This document shows positions 1 through 7,444 of a stretch of 22,668 bases of DNA, in pieces (position 1 is the stretch's first letter; each line of letters starts with the position of its first letter). A program made the position numbers and the translations under genes. The DNA is from an uncultured Eggerthellaceae bacterium (GTDB lineage: Bacteria > Actinomycetota > Coriobacteriia > Coriobacteriales > Eggerthellaceae): NCBI GenBank assembly GCA_934631995.1, contig CAKTYF010000020.1, positions 1 through 22,668 of the forward strand, in the 5' to 3' direction. The notes under the pieces were generated by a model that was given only the letters and a program-made list of their open reading frames with translations, was not told where the DNA came from and did not search any database.

Positions 1-816
1 GAGTCGCTGATTTTGTTCGATTCACTGTTTGACCAGCGCCTTCAGGCGGAGCGCGAGCGAAACGCCCGAGGTCGGTCGATGGCGTATTTCCCGCTGAACA
101 ACCGTGAGTCGCTTGAGGTGCAAGCGTTTCGCAAGACGCTCAAAGGCTTTGTTTCGTGGGAAGCGTCGTTTTTGCCGGAATATCATCCGCTGGCGGGGGA
201 ACTCTCGTTCGGGCGCGATGAAGAGCTGATGTATGCGGGGTATCCCCTGGTGGGAAGCGTTGACCGCATTGATGTGGATGATCGAGGCAACGCGGTTATT
301 CTTGACTACAAAGGCTCGGCGGGCGCAGGGTACAACCATTTCACCAAGGAGACGAAGGAAGCGTCGGACGGCGCGGCGGCAGGCGCGGCAGCAGGCGCGG
401 CTGCGGGCACGGACGGCATTGCGCTTGCGACCCTTCCCCAAAAAGTGCAGGCGCTCATATATGCCCAGGTTGTGCGTCGAAAGCTGGATGTGAACCCCGT
501 GGGTGCGCTGTATGTTTCGTATGGTAAGGCAAGCGGGTGTGCTGGCTTGTTTGATGCGCTCAAGCTTGACCCGCAAAAAGATTTGGTGAACATTGCAGCG
601 AAATATTGCGAGACAACCTCGTTTTTGGATACGTTGGACCAGGTGGAAGAAGCAATCGCGGCGCGTCTTGACGGCATACGGGTGGGGCGCATTGAGCCGT
701 GCCCGAGCGACGATGCATGCAAATGGTGCGAAGTGGCGGGCGTGTGCCAGCAGCTGCGTCGGGGGCAATTGCAAGTAAACCAGCCCAACCAGGCTGACCA
801 GATAAAGGGGATGTAA
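1..816 (+). CDS. addB: AddB-like PD-(D/E)XK nuclease, C-terminal part (5' partial)
   Basis: The reading frame is open from base 1, so the N-terminal part, including any helicase-like region, lies outside the window. What is visible is a RecB/AddB-type nuclease domain: GSVDRID (codons near 256-273) followed by ILDYKG, with Asp at 304-306 and Lys at 310-312, matches the metal-binding D...DxK core. The C-terminus carries Cys-x2-Cys-x5-Cys (ACKWCEVAGVC, first Cys at 718-720), the pattern that with one upstream Cys holds the 4Fe-4S cluster of AddB-type nucleases. A GAAAGAAAGAAAG run (about 370-405) is a low-complexity insert just after the catalytic strand. The stop is 2 nt before the addA start, which supports an addBA operon for processing double-strand breaks before RecA loading. 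The family call is firm. The exact symbol is inferred from the Fe-S motif and the neighbour. Confidence 0.8.
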   Translation, partial: ESLILFDSLFDQRLQAERERNARGRSMAYFPLNNRESLEVQAFRKTLKGFVSWEASFLPEYHPLAGELSFGRDEELMYAGYPLVGSVDRIDVDDRGNAVILDYKGSAGAGYNHFTKETKEASDGAAAGAAAGAAAGTDGIALATLPQKVQALIYAQVVRRKLDVNPVGALYVSYGKASGCAGLFDALKLDPQKDLVNIAAKYCETTSFLDTLDQVEEAIAARLDGIRVGRIEPCPSDDACKWCEVAGVCQQLRRGQLQVNQPNQADQIKGM

Positions 817-818
817 CC

Positions 819-3800
819 ATGGGATACACGCCTGAACAGGAAAAATGCGTTATGCGCCTTGTGGGCCCCGTGGATGTCTCTGCAGGAGCCGGATCAGGCA
901 AGACGTTTACGCTCACGGAACGCATTGCACATGCGCTGGCGGATCCGGCGAGTGGCGTTGATGACATTGACCAGATTTTAGCCATTACGTTTACGAATAA
1001 AGCGGCGGCGGAGCTGAAAGGCCGCGTTCGTTCGACCTTGCGTGCGCAGGGGTTGTTTGACCAGGCGCGCAAGGTAGACGGCGCCTGGGTTTCCACGATT
1101 CATGGCATGTGCTCGCGCATTTTGCGCGCGAATGCGCTGGAGATTGGCATTGATCCGGGTTTTACGGTTATGGAGGATTCGTTTGAGATTCTTGGCCAGG
1201 CAATCGAGGAAGTACTTGAGGAAAGCCGTGCGAGTGATTACCGGGCATATCGGCAGTTGTTTGACGCGTATCCTGTAACGGATTCACCTGCGGCTTTCGG
1301 GAGCGATTCGGTCACCAGCCTTCTGAACACGCTTCTGGCGAAGGCGTATGAGCTGCCGAATGGTTTCGACGATTTGCAGCTTATCGTGTCACGTGAAGAG
1401 CCGGGCCATCTTGCGCGGCAACTTCTGGCAATTTACGAAGACTCGCTTGCGCTGATGGAGCAGATAAAGGAAAGCGCCACGCAGGCGCAGAACAAGCTGA
1501 CGTGTGAACAAGCGCTCAATGCGCTGAATGACCTGATGGAAAGCGATTCATCGCAGGTGTACGGCGTTTTGAGTTCGTGCCGACGTTTGGATGGACGCTG
1601 CGGAAGCAAAGAGCAGAAGGCGCTTATTAAGGAGCTGAATGCGCGTTTTGACGAAGTGATGCTGCGCATTTTGCTGTGCAAGAGTGCGCTTATTTTCGAC
1701 CAGCTGGTTCAACTTGCGCGTAAAGTTGATGAGCTTTTTGCCGCGAAAAAGCGTCGTCTTGCTGTGCTTGATAATAGCGACTTGATTCGCCAGGCTCTTT
1801 GTGCGTTGGAAAACCCCCAGGTCAAAGCGTTGTATGAGGATAAATTTCGTTTGATGATGGTCGATGAATTCCAAGACACCGATGCACTGCAGCTGGCGAT
1901 TGTAAGCAAGCTTTCCGGCGCAGGGCAGCGGTACTTATGCACCGTGGGCGATGCGCAGCAAAGCATTTATCGCTTCCGTGGTGCCGACGTTGCGCTGTAT
2001 CGCACGTATCAACGGGAAATGTTCTCCGAGCGGGTTCTTGCGGAAGGCGGCGATCCATGTGCGCTGCAACTTACGCGAAATTTCCGCAGCCATGGCGATG
2101 TGCTGGCATTTGTGAAGAAGGTTTGCGCCCAACAATCCGTGTTTGGCCAGGACTTTCTTGATTTGCAGGCGGTTTATGATGGCGCGGGGTATCGTGCGCG
2201 TGATCCGCGTATTTTCATGGACGTTACCATGCGTCACAAGGGAAAAAGCGCTGAAGTGGGCTCGAAAGACGATGCGTTTGGCGCGCAAGCTCAACGTATT
2301 GCGGAGTTTTTTGCGCGCATGCGCGCAGCAGGTCACGATTTGTCGCAAATGGTGCTTTTGCTGGGAGCCACAACGCATGCGGATTTGTACGCTCAGGCGC
2401 TGCGCCAGGCGGGCTTCGATTGCGTGATTACGGGCGGCTCGCTGTTCGCGCAGTCTGATGAAGCGCAGCACATGGTGCTTCTGTGTCGTGCCTTGGTGAA
2501 TTTCAAGGACACCGAAGCTTTGGCGAATGTCCTGATGGGACCGCTGTTTCAATTATCGTCCGATGAGCTGCTCGATCTTACTACGGTTTGGGATGACAAA
2601 GCGCAAAAGACGGTAGCGTGCGGGCTTGACCAGGGGCTGGTGCGTTGTGCTCGCGCTGCTGTGGGTTCGAACGCGGGAAGTGTCGCCGACGCGCACGCGG
2701 GTGCTGCCGGCGCACATGTGGACGCCGGAGCTTCCGAGGCGATTGCTACCCCCTGTGCAGCTGCGCCTTCGCCGATGGTTGCGCAAGCCGCTCATCTTCT
2801 GTTTGCCGCGCGTGGATCGCTGCGAACCCAACCGCTCTCGCGCGTGTTGTTGCGTCTTTTGTGGCAAAGCGGCTGTTTCGCGCGCCTTGAAAGCCAGGGA
2901 GCGCAGGGCAGTGCCCGCATTGGCAATTACATGAAGGCGTTGCGTCTGATTGAGAGCATAGAGAAGCAAGGCGGCGTTGGGCCTGTTCAAACCGCCGAGC
3001 AGTACGACGCTTCAATTTCGGCAGGCTTGAAGGAAGCGCCCGGCGCGCTGAATGTTCATGAGCAGCAAGCTATTCGCATCATGACCATCCATGCATCCAA
3101 GGGCCTGGAGTTTCCCATTGTCGCCCTGGCTGATTTCGCGAAAACGCCGCGTTCGGGAAGCTTGCTTGTTGCTCGCTTTCGGGGAAAGACGTATGCCACG
3201 CTTTTCCCGAAAAGCGAGAAGTTTGGATCGACAACGTACGGTAAATCGCTGCAAATGGGTCTTGTCGACGAAGATGAAGAACCCAGCGTTGACGCTTTGA
3301 CCAGCGATGATAGCCTGAAAGCGCAAGTACTGCTGCAGCGCTGCTCGCTTGCCGATGAGATGTCGGAAGGACAGCGTCTTTTCTACGTGGGAGCCACCCG
3401 CGCGAAAGAAGCGCTGGGCCTTTTCGTCTCAACGCAAGAGGGTGGCGATTTCGATGCCATGTACCCCGGTGCGTATGGCGATGTCGTCCGTGCGCTTTTC
3501 GGCGACGAAGGCGTGATTCCCCTTGGCGAAAGCTTTGTGGATTACGGTGGCTCCGAGCCGGCTCAGATTTGCTGCCAGTATTACGAAAAGCCTGATGGAG
3601 AAGGTGCTAGTGCAGCTTCCGATGCGGATGGCGAAGACGAGGGCGCGGGTGCGGCTTCTAATGCTGCCGCTCCTGGTGGCGCGGGCGTGGTCGCTGGTTT
3701 GGGCGCGGGTGTGCGCACGGATGCGGATGCCGCTGCAAGCCTGGTTCCTTCGCGTTTCTTGTTCGACCTTTCGGACGAGACGCCGCTCAACGTGGTATCG

Positions 3801-4541
3801 GGCGGCTTTGACCCGCAGCCGACGGGCGTGTTCTCGTATTCGTCGCTTGAGGGCGGGCATGTGCCGTTAACGCAGCTCGAGGGCTTTTGGGATACCGCTC
3901 AGGAAGAGGGGGACAGCCTTGCGGATGCGCTGCGGTACTTCTCTGCCGATGATGACAAGGCGACCGACTTTGGCTCGGCACTGCATCGTTTGTGCCAACT
4001 TTCGTTTATCGAATCTTCCGAAAAGGCGTTTGAACAGCTTGAATGCATTGCGAAAACATATCAAGTTGCAGATGTGCAGCGTTTGACGGCGGCGTTCGAG
4101 CGTTGGCTGGGGTCTGCCGCTTGCAAGCGCGCTCGGGCGGCGCAGCAATGTCTTCCCGAGCATTCCTTTGCGGTGCCATTTGGAAATACGGACCAGGTGC
4201 TTGAAGGTGCGTTCGACTTGTTGTGCGTTGAAGGGTGCAGCGTGCAGGAAAATGGCGAACAGACGACTGGGGCGCCGGAGCAGAAACGCGCGTACGTTGT
4301 TGACTACAAGACGGGTGGCAAGGCGAGCGAAACGCTTCAGGAGCTGCATGAGAAACACGGACTTCAAGCGTGTTGTTATGCGTATGCGCTTCTGAACTGC
4401 GGTTTCGATGCTGTTGATATGGACTTTGTGCGGGTAGAGCAAGCGGATTCGCAAGGAGCCGACACACTGCAAACGGTGTCGTTCCACTTTGAGCAAAGCG
4501 ACCTTGCGCGTATTGAAGGCATCATTGCCGCCCAATGTTAA
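819..4541 (+). CDS. addA: AddA-like ATP-dependent helicase-nuclease (UvrD/REP family)
   Basis: A 1240-aa superfamily 1 helicase with a C-terminal nuclease. Visible motifs in order: Q-motif YTPEQ (3-7), Walker A AGAGSGKT (22-29), motif Ia ITFTNKAAAELKGR, Walker B VDEFQDTD (348-355), motif III VGDAQQSIYRFRGAD, motif IV TRNFRSHGD, motif V TIHASKGLEFP, motif VI FYVGATRAKEAL. A PD-(D/E)XK nuclease domain follows, with FGSALHRL and VVDYKTG (Asp1162, Lys1164). The expected role is the motor and second nuclease of an AddAB complex that resects DNA ends for recombination. The start is the ATG 2 nt after the upstream stop, with AAAGGGG (804-810) as ribosome binding site. Two Ala/Gly/Asp-rich inserts, residues about 616-652 and 928-975, look like disordered linkers and interrupt otherwise normal helicase and pre-nuclease regions. 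An intrinsic terminator follows the gene. Confidence 0.9.
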   Translation: MGYTPEQEKCVMRLVGPVDVSAGAGSGKTFTLTERIAHALADPASGVDDIDQILAITFTNKAAAELKGRVRSTLRAQGLFDQARKVDGAWVSTIHGMCSRILRANALEIGIDPGFTVMEDSFEILGQAIEEVLEESRASDYRAYRQLFDAYPVTDSPAAFGSDSVTSLLNTLLAKAYELPNGFDDLQLIVSREEPGHLARQLLAIYEDSLALMEQIKESATQAQNKLTCEQALNALNDLMESDSSQVYGVLSSCRRLDGRCGSKEQKALIKELNARFDEVMLRILLCKSALIFDQLVQLARKVDELFAAKKRRLAVLDNSDLIRQALCALENPQVKALYEDKFRLMMVDEFQDTDALQLAIVSKLSGAGQRYLCTVGDAQQSIYRFRGADVALYRTYQREMFSERVLAEGGDPCALQLTRNFRSHGDVLAFVKKVCAQQSVFGQDFLDLQAVYDGAGYRARDPRIFMDVTMRHKGKSAEVGSKDDAFGAQAQRIAEFFARMRAAGHDLSQMVLLLGATTHADLYAQALRQAGFDCVITGGSLFAQSDEAQHMVLLCRALVNFKDTEALANVLMGPLFQLSSDELLDLTTVWDDKAQKTVACGLDQGLVRCARAAVGSNAGSVADAHAGAAGAHVDAGASEAIATPCAAAPSPMVAQAAHLLFAARGSLRTQPLSRVLLRLLWQSGCFARLESQGAQGSARIGNYMKALRLIESIEKQGGVGPVQTAEQYDASISAGLKEAPGALNVHEQQAIRIMTIHASKGLEFPIVALADFAKTPRSGSLLVARFRGKTYATLFPKSEKFGSTTYGKSLQMGLVDEDEEPSVDALTSDDSLKAQVLLQRCSLADEMSEGQRLFYVGATRAKEALGLFVSTQEGGDFDAMYPGAYGDVVRALFGDEGVIPLGESFVDYGGSEPAQICCQYYEKPDGEGASAASDADGEDEGAGAASNAAAPGGAGVVAGLGAGVRTDADAAASLVPSRFLFDLSDETPLNVVSGGFDPQPTGVFSYSSLEGGHVPLTQLEGFWDTAQEEGDSLADALRYFSADDDKATDFGSALHRLCQLSFIESSEKAFEQLECIAKTYQVADVQRLTAAFERWLGSAACKRARAAQQCLPEHSFAVPFGNTDQVLEGAFDLLCVEGCSVQENGEQTTGAPEQKRAYVVDYKTGGKASETLQELHEKHGLQACCYAYALLNCGFDAVDMDFVRVEQADSQGADTLQTVSFHFEQSDLARIEGIIAAQC

Positions 4542-4566
4542 AAAGGGACGGGGTCTTTTTTACCTT

Positions 4567-4595
4567 GTTGACAAATTACCCCACCTTTTGTCAAC
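4567..4595 (-). repeat. 29-bp hairpin repeat, copy 3A (inverted)
   Basis: A 29-bp sequence with GTTGACAAA at one end and TTTGTCAAC at the other around a GGTGGGGTAA-type loop. Read on the minus strand it is identical at all 29 positions to the copy at 7771-7799, and it differs at one base from the copy at 6269-6297. Confidence 0.9.
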
Positions 4596-4611
4596 ATTTT
4601 GACGTTCAAAA

Positions 4612-4640
4612 CTGAGGTGCCATAGGTACCTCGGATTTTT
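4612..4640 (+). terminator. Rho-independent terminator after addA
   Basis: A 10-bp stem (4612-4621 with 4625-4634, including two G-U pairs) closes a 3-nt ATA loop and is followed by ATTTTT. It lies 71 nt after the addA stop codon on the same strand and is the best intrinsic terminator in the window. The 29-bp hairpin repeat at 4567-4595 sits between the stop and this terminator. Confidence 0.75.
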
Positions 4641-4747
4641 GTGCCTTGCAGCAGCGCGCTTGTGGTTTTGGCGCTCATTTCGGGTTCGCTGGCTGAATGT
4701 TGTCAGAGGGTTTTGCGGATACGGCACAGTTTCGATTTCTCCGATGG

Positions 4748-4962
4748 CATGTTGTCGGATTTTTTGCCCAAATACGCTCAAATCGACGGTACGGGGCAGG
4801 TGAAGAAGGGATTGGAATGCTCGCTCTTGTCAAGATGTCATTGCGACCTGGGCTTTTGCAGAGTTGGATAGGGCTGAAGGGCTGAAATCCGCTTCATTTG
4901 CGTCTTCGACCTGCCCCGTATCGTGCATTTGCGCGTTTTCACGCCTAATTTCCGACAAGATG
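4748..4962 (+). repeat. 215-bp palindromic element, copy 1A
   Basis: Bounded by CATGTTGTCGG (4748-4758) and CCGACAAGATG (4952-4962), which pair at 10 of 11 positions. A second pair of arms, ACGGTACGGGGCAGGT (4786-4801) and ACCTGCCCCGTATCGT (4909-4924), sits exactly 38 nt in from each end and pairs at 15 of 16 positions plus one G-T. The centre carries CGACCTGGGCTTTTGCA (4844-4860). Related copies lie at 7445-7659 and 18886-19102 with the same length to within 2 bp. The spacers between the conserved blocks are poorly conserved. Confidence 0.85.
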
Positions 4963-4998
4963 AACGCAGGTTGGTGATTTTCAAAGAAGGTGGAGCTG

Positions 4999-5129
4999 CG
5001 AAGGGGCGTCCGTCGGCAAGGGTCGAGTCGAACTGCGAAGCTTTGGATAAGTTGAGCGAGGTGCGAGTGGAAAGAAGCATTATCCAAGCGGAGTCGTGAG
5101 GCGAGCCCCTGTCGACGGACGCCCCTTCG
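4999..5129 (-). repeat. ~100-bp element, copy 2A, flanked by 17-bp inverted repeats
   Basis: A perfect 17-bp inverted repeat (4999-5015 and 5113-5129, GGGGCGTCCGTCG at its core) encloses a segment (5015-5115) that on the minus strand closely resembles 7241-7339. Inside is a second inverted pair, TTGGATAA (5043-5050) and TTATCCAA (5080-5087), also present in the other copy. The outer 17-bp arms are specific to this copy. Confidence 0.8.
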
Positions 5130-5160
5130 AATCGGATCGCGGCAATTGCTGGCAAAGAGC

Positions 5161-5180
5161 GGAGACCGCCCTGCGTCTCC
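5161..5180 (-). terminator. Possible weak terminator after EamA gene
   Basis: GGAGAC and GTCTCC form a 6-bp GC-rich stem one base beyond the EamA stop. On the minus strand it is followed by GCTCTTTGCC, so the U-tract is poor. Confidence 0.3.
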
Positions 5181-5181
5181 G

Positions 5182-6075
5182 TCACTTTTGCGTGGATCTG
5201 ACGTTCATAACCGCAATGCCGGCGATAACAAGCGCCACGCCCAGAAAGCTTGTCGCGCTGACCGGCTCGTGAAAAATCGCTACGCTCACCAGGCTGGCAA
5301 CAACCACTTCTAGCGAAGCAATGACCGAGGCGCGCCCGTTTTCCACGTTTGCCAGGCCTTTTGTGTATAGGGCGTACGGCACAAGGCAGCAGACAATGCC
5401 CAAAAACAGACACCATCCCATCACGGCAGGTGTTGCCTGCACGGCGGGCAGCGGCGCAGCTGCGTTGAGCGCAAGCGATGCAGCAGCCGAGAATAAAAAC
5501 GTGTAAAACGATACCGTATTCGAGCTGTACCCCTTCTGCAGGGCAAAGCGCCCAAAGATGCTGTAAAGGGCGTAACCAAAGCCCGACATGATACCCAGTA
5601 AGACTCCTATCAGGGAAAACGATGCACCCGATTCGATAAGTCCGGAAGAACACACCGCACCGCCCAGAACCAAAAACAACGCCACGACTTTAAGCGGTGT
5701 GATGTGCTCTTTGAACAGCGGCGCGGAGATAAGCACCACGAAAAACGGCGCGGTGTACAGAAGGACTACGGCGGCAGACAGGCTCATGTACGTTTGCGCT
5801 GTGGTGTAGCAAAAGTTGAACATCGTTAGGCTCAAAACGCCCGTGCCCACGAAGCACCAGAGATCTTTCAGCCGAATGCGCAGCGCCGCTCTGTCGGTGA
5901 GCAGCATTGCTATGAAGAAGATCACAACGGCCACGGTGGGACGGATTGCCACCAGCATAAGGGGCGTGAACCCAGCAGCAATCAGGTTGCGATTCGCCAG
6001 ACCGATGAGCCCCCAGCACGTGGCGGCTAGCGCGATGCAGAGATATGACAAGCGAGTGGTATTCATGCAGGTCAT
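5182..6075 (-). CDS. EamA/DMT-family membrane transporter
   Basis: A 297-aa, strongly hydrophobic protein with about ten predicted transmembrane segments in two EamA-like halves. Typical family features include LAATCWGLIGLANRNLI in the first helix, IRPTVAVVIFFIAMLL, and the second-half segments FGYALYSIFGRFALQ and NVENGRASVIASLEVVVASL. These drug/metabolite-superfamily carriers move small metabolites or export amino acids. The substrate cannot be read from the sequence. The ATG at 6075 gives the longest form. An in-frame ATG at 6066 is an equal alternative, as neither has a clear Shine-Dalgarno sequence. The gene stands alone, between two repeat-rich gene-free regions and divergent from the XRE regulator. 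Confidence 0.85.
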   Translation of the reverse strand: MTCMNTTRLSYLCIALAATCWGLIGLANRNLIAAGFTPLMLVAIRPTVAVVIFFIAMLLTDRAALRIRLKDLWCFVGTGVLSLTMFNFCYTTAQTYMSLSAAVVLLYTAPFFVVLISAPLFKEHITPLKVVALFLVLGGAVCSSGLIESGASFSLIGVLLGIMSGFGYALYSIFGRFALQKGYSSNTVSFYTFLFSAAASLALNAAAPLPAVQATPAVMGWCLFLGIVCCLVPYALYTKGLANVENGRASVIASLEVVVASLVSVAIFHEPVSATSFLGVALVIAGIAVMNVRSTQK

Positions 6076-6268
6076 TATAGAGGTGCTTGCTGGGAAAATG
6101 TTGCTTTTCGTTTACAAGCTTGCCAAAGGGTGAATGGCGAAGGCGAAGCGGGGATGCAAAAATGTCAAACGCAGGAACTCTAAGCAAGCTCGGAAGTCAA
6201 TGCATGGGCACGAAAAGCGAAGACCTGGTTGCTTTTAGATTTCAAAGGCTGTGCACTGGCGGCGCAAT

Positions 6269-6297
6269 GTTGACAAAAGGTGGGGTAGTTTGTCAAC
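6269..6297 (+). repeat. 29-bp hairpin repeat, copy 3B
   Basis: Same repeat as at 4567-4595 and 7771-7799, with one difference (GGTAG instead of GGTAA in the loop). The GTTGACAAA and TTTGTCAAC ends are conserved. Confidence 0.9.
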
Positions 6298-6304
6298 AAA
6301 AAAG

Positions 6305-6322
6305 TAGCTAAAATATTAGCTA
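6305..6322. promoter_or_regulatory. Putative operator site 1 for the XRE regulator
   Basis: TAGCTAAAATATTAGCTA is an 18-bp near-palindrome, one half-site being TATTAGCTA. It lies upstream of the probable -35 box of the XRE gene. Assignment as an operator is inferred from its recurrence at 6369-6386. Confidence 0.55.
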
Positions 6323-6329
6323 TAAATGT

Positions 6330-6357
6330 TTGACTTATGAATAAATAAGAGTAATAT
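6330..6357 (+). promoter_or_regulatory. Candidate promoter for XRE regulator
   Basis: TTGACT (6330-6335) and TAATAT (6352-6357) are separated by 16 bp. They lie between the two 18-bp palindromes, the geometry expected for an autorepressed promoter. Confidence 0.45.
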
Positions 6358-6368
6358 ATACCATACAT

Positions 6369-6386
6369 TAGCTAATATATTAGCTA
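6369..6386. promoter_or_regulatory. Putative operator site 2 for the XRE regulator
   Basis: TAGCTAATATATTAGCTA is a perfect 18-bp palindrome just downstream of the candidate -10 box, so a protein bound here would block transcription. Confidence 0.6.
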
Positions 6387-6439
6387 TAACATATTTAAAT
6401 AAAACAGCAAATGCAGTATAAACACGCCACAAGGTTAAT

Positions 6440-6862
6440 ATGTTAGCTAACGTTGAAAACACGCAGAGGGCACTCGGGGAAACCCAGGTGCCCTCTGCTG
6501 TACTGAGCGCCGTAGGTGCCTCGAATGGCGCATCGGCCGCGTCGCGCGAAACGCCCGATGCCATTGCGCGCGACATTTCGCAGCGTATGCGCAAACGGCG
6601 CAAAGAGCTGCATCTTTCCCAAAGCGCGCTGGCGCATCGATCGGGCGTGAGCCTGGGTTCGCTCAAGCGTTTCGAGCAAGATTCTCTGATTTCCTTGGAC
6701 TCGCTTATCAAGCTTTCCCTGGTATTGGGCTGCGAAGACACGTTCACAGGTCTTTTTTCCGAACAGGAAAAGCAAGAAGAAGCGTCGTTGGAAGATGTTG
6801 TTGTTCAGGGACATCAACTGCTTGATCGCATTGTGCTGCTGAAGTCTTCAGGTGCGGAATAG
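6440..6862 (+). CDS. XRE-family (HipB-like) transcriptional regulator, orphan
   Basis: A 140-aa protein. Residues about 46-98 form a Cro/C1-type helix-turn-helix: RMRKRRKELHLSQSALAHRS and GVSLGSLKRFEQ, followed by SLDSLIKLSLVLGCEDTF. This form resembles the HipB-type antitoxin regulators that normally precede a HipA-family kinase gene. Here no hipA follows. The next 940 bases hold only repeats. The N-terminal ~40 residues are an Ala/Ser-rich extension before the domain, and residues 110-140 are a charged helical tail. The start is ATG 6440 with AAGG at 6431-6434. Three TTAGCTAA-type palindromes upstream suggest autoregulation. It is either a decayed or orphan toxin-antitoxin remnant or a solitary regulator. 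Confidence 0.75.
   Translation: MLANVENTQRALGETQVPSAVLSAVGASNGASAASRETPDAIARDISQRMRKRRKELHLSQSALAHRSGVSLGSLKRFEQDSLISLDSLIKLSLVLGCEDTFTGLFSEQEKQEEASLEDVVVQGHQLLDRIVLLKSSGAE
6442..6451. promoter_or_regulatory. Operator-like palindrome at the XRE start codon
   Basis: GTTAGCTAAC is a perfect 10-bp palindrome sharing the TTAGCTAA core of the two upstream sites. It overlaps the G of the start codon and codons 2-4. Confidence 0.4.
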
Positions 6863-7071
6863 TTTGGAAGAATGACGTCTTGTCACGATGTGACTTGACG
6901 CGAAGGTTCGTCACGCGACTTCGTTTAAGTAATTCCTTTGTCTGAAACCTTTCGGCTTATCTGCAAGCGTTGCGTTTCGGCTTAACGCTTGCGGACGGGC
7001 GCATTTGAAGGTGCTTGGTCGAGCGCACGGATGGGGACATTGGAAAAGTGGTGGGATTTGCTTGAGCGTGA

Positions 7072-7193
7072 TGATAAAAACGACCCACTTTTCTGTGGGT
7101 TTGTTGCAATTAACTTTTTTGCGACCTGGGAAAACGTTGACTATCCGCGCCCGCAACGAGAAAAATCAACAGAAAAGTGGGTCGTTTTTATCA
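7072..7193. mobile_element. MITE-like element with perfect 25-bp terminal inverted repeats
   Basis: 7072-7096 and 7169-7193 are exact reverse complements over 25 bp (TGATAAAAACGACCCACTTT begins each arm when read inward). The 72-bp middle has weaker pairing continuing inward (TTGC near 7103 with GCAAC near 7153) and contains TTGCGACCTGGG, which also occurs at the centre of element 1A. It encodes no protein. Non-autonomous transposable element or REP-type hairpin are both possible, and no target-site duplication was identified. Confidence 0.6.
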
Positions 7194-7240
7194 AAGCAAG
7201 AAAACTCTGTAGTCCTACAGCAATCCGAAGGCTGTTCGCT

Positions 7241-7339
7241 GGCAAGGGCTCGCCTCGCAACTCTGCTTGGATAATGTCTCTTTGCGCTTGCGACTCTCGC
7301 AACTTATCCAAGGCGCTGCAATTTGGTTCGACTCTTGCC
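7241..7339 (+). repeat. ~100-bp element, copy 2B
   Basis: Resembles the reverse complement of 5015-5115 over its whole length, for example AGGGGCTCGCCTC versus AAGGGCTCGCCTC, GCTTGGATAATG in both, and CAACTTATCCAA in both. The internal inverted pair TTGGATAA (7267-7274) and TTATCCAA (7304-7311) is conserved. Confidence 0.8.
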
Positions 7340-7444
7340 GGCATGTGTCCCCGAGGGTCTGCGTGTCGGGAATTTGGTGCGTGCAATCGGGCTTGCGGCG
7401 TATCGACTCTTGGTTCCGACATCCCCTTTTGGGTCTCTCGGCGG

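Larger units (their letters stand above)
4542..5181. other. Gene-free region rich in repeats, left of EamA
   Basis: No credible gene is seen in these 640 bases. Going left to right they hold an AAAAGGGACGGGGTCTTTTTT stretch directly at the addA stop (weakly self-complementary), hairpin repeat copy 3A, the addA terminator, palindromic element copy 1A, and element copy 2A with its own 17-bp inverted ends. A GGAGAC/GTCTCC hairpin (5161-5180) lies just beyond the EamA stop. Short open frames here change between repeat copies and are treated as by-products of the repeats. Confidence 0.7.
6076..6439. other. AT-rich divergent region between EamA and XRE genes
   Basis: These 364 bases contain hairpin repeat copy 3B (6269-6297) and, from about 6300, a stretch far more AT-rich than its surroundings with TAGCTAATA-type palindromes and a likely promoter for the XRE gene. 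No gene is seen in it. The composition shift suggests the regulator's control region was acquired from elsewhere. Confidence 0.65.
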
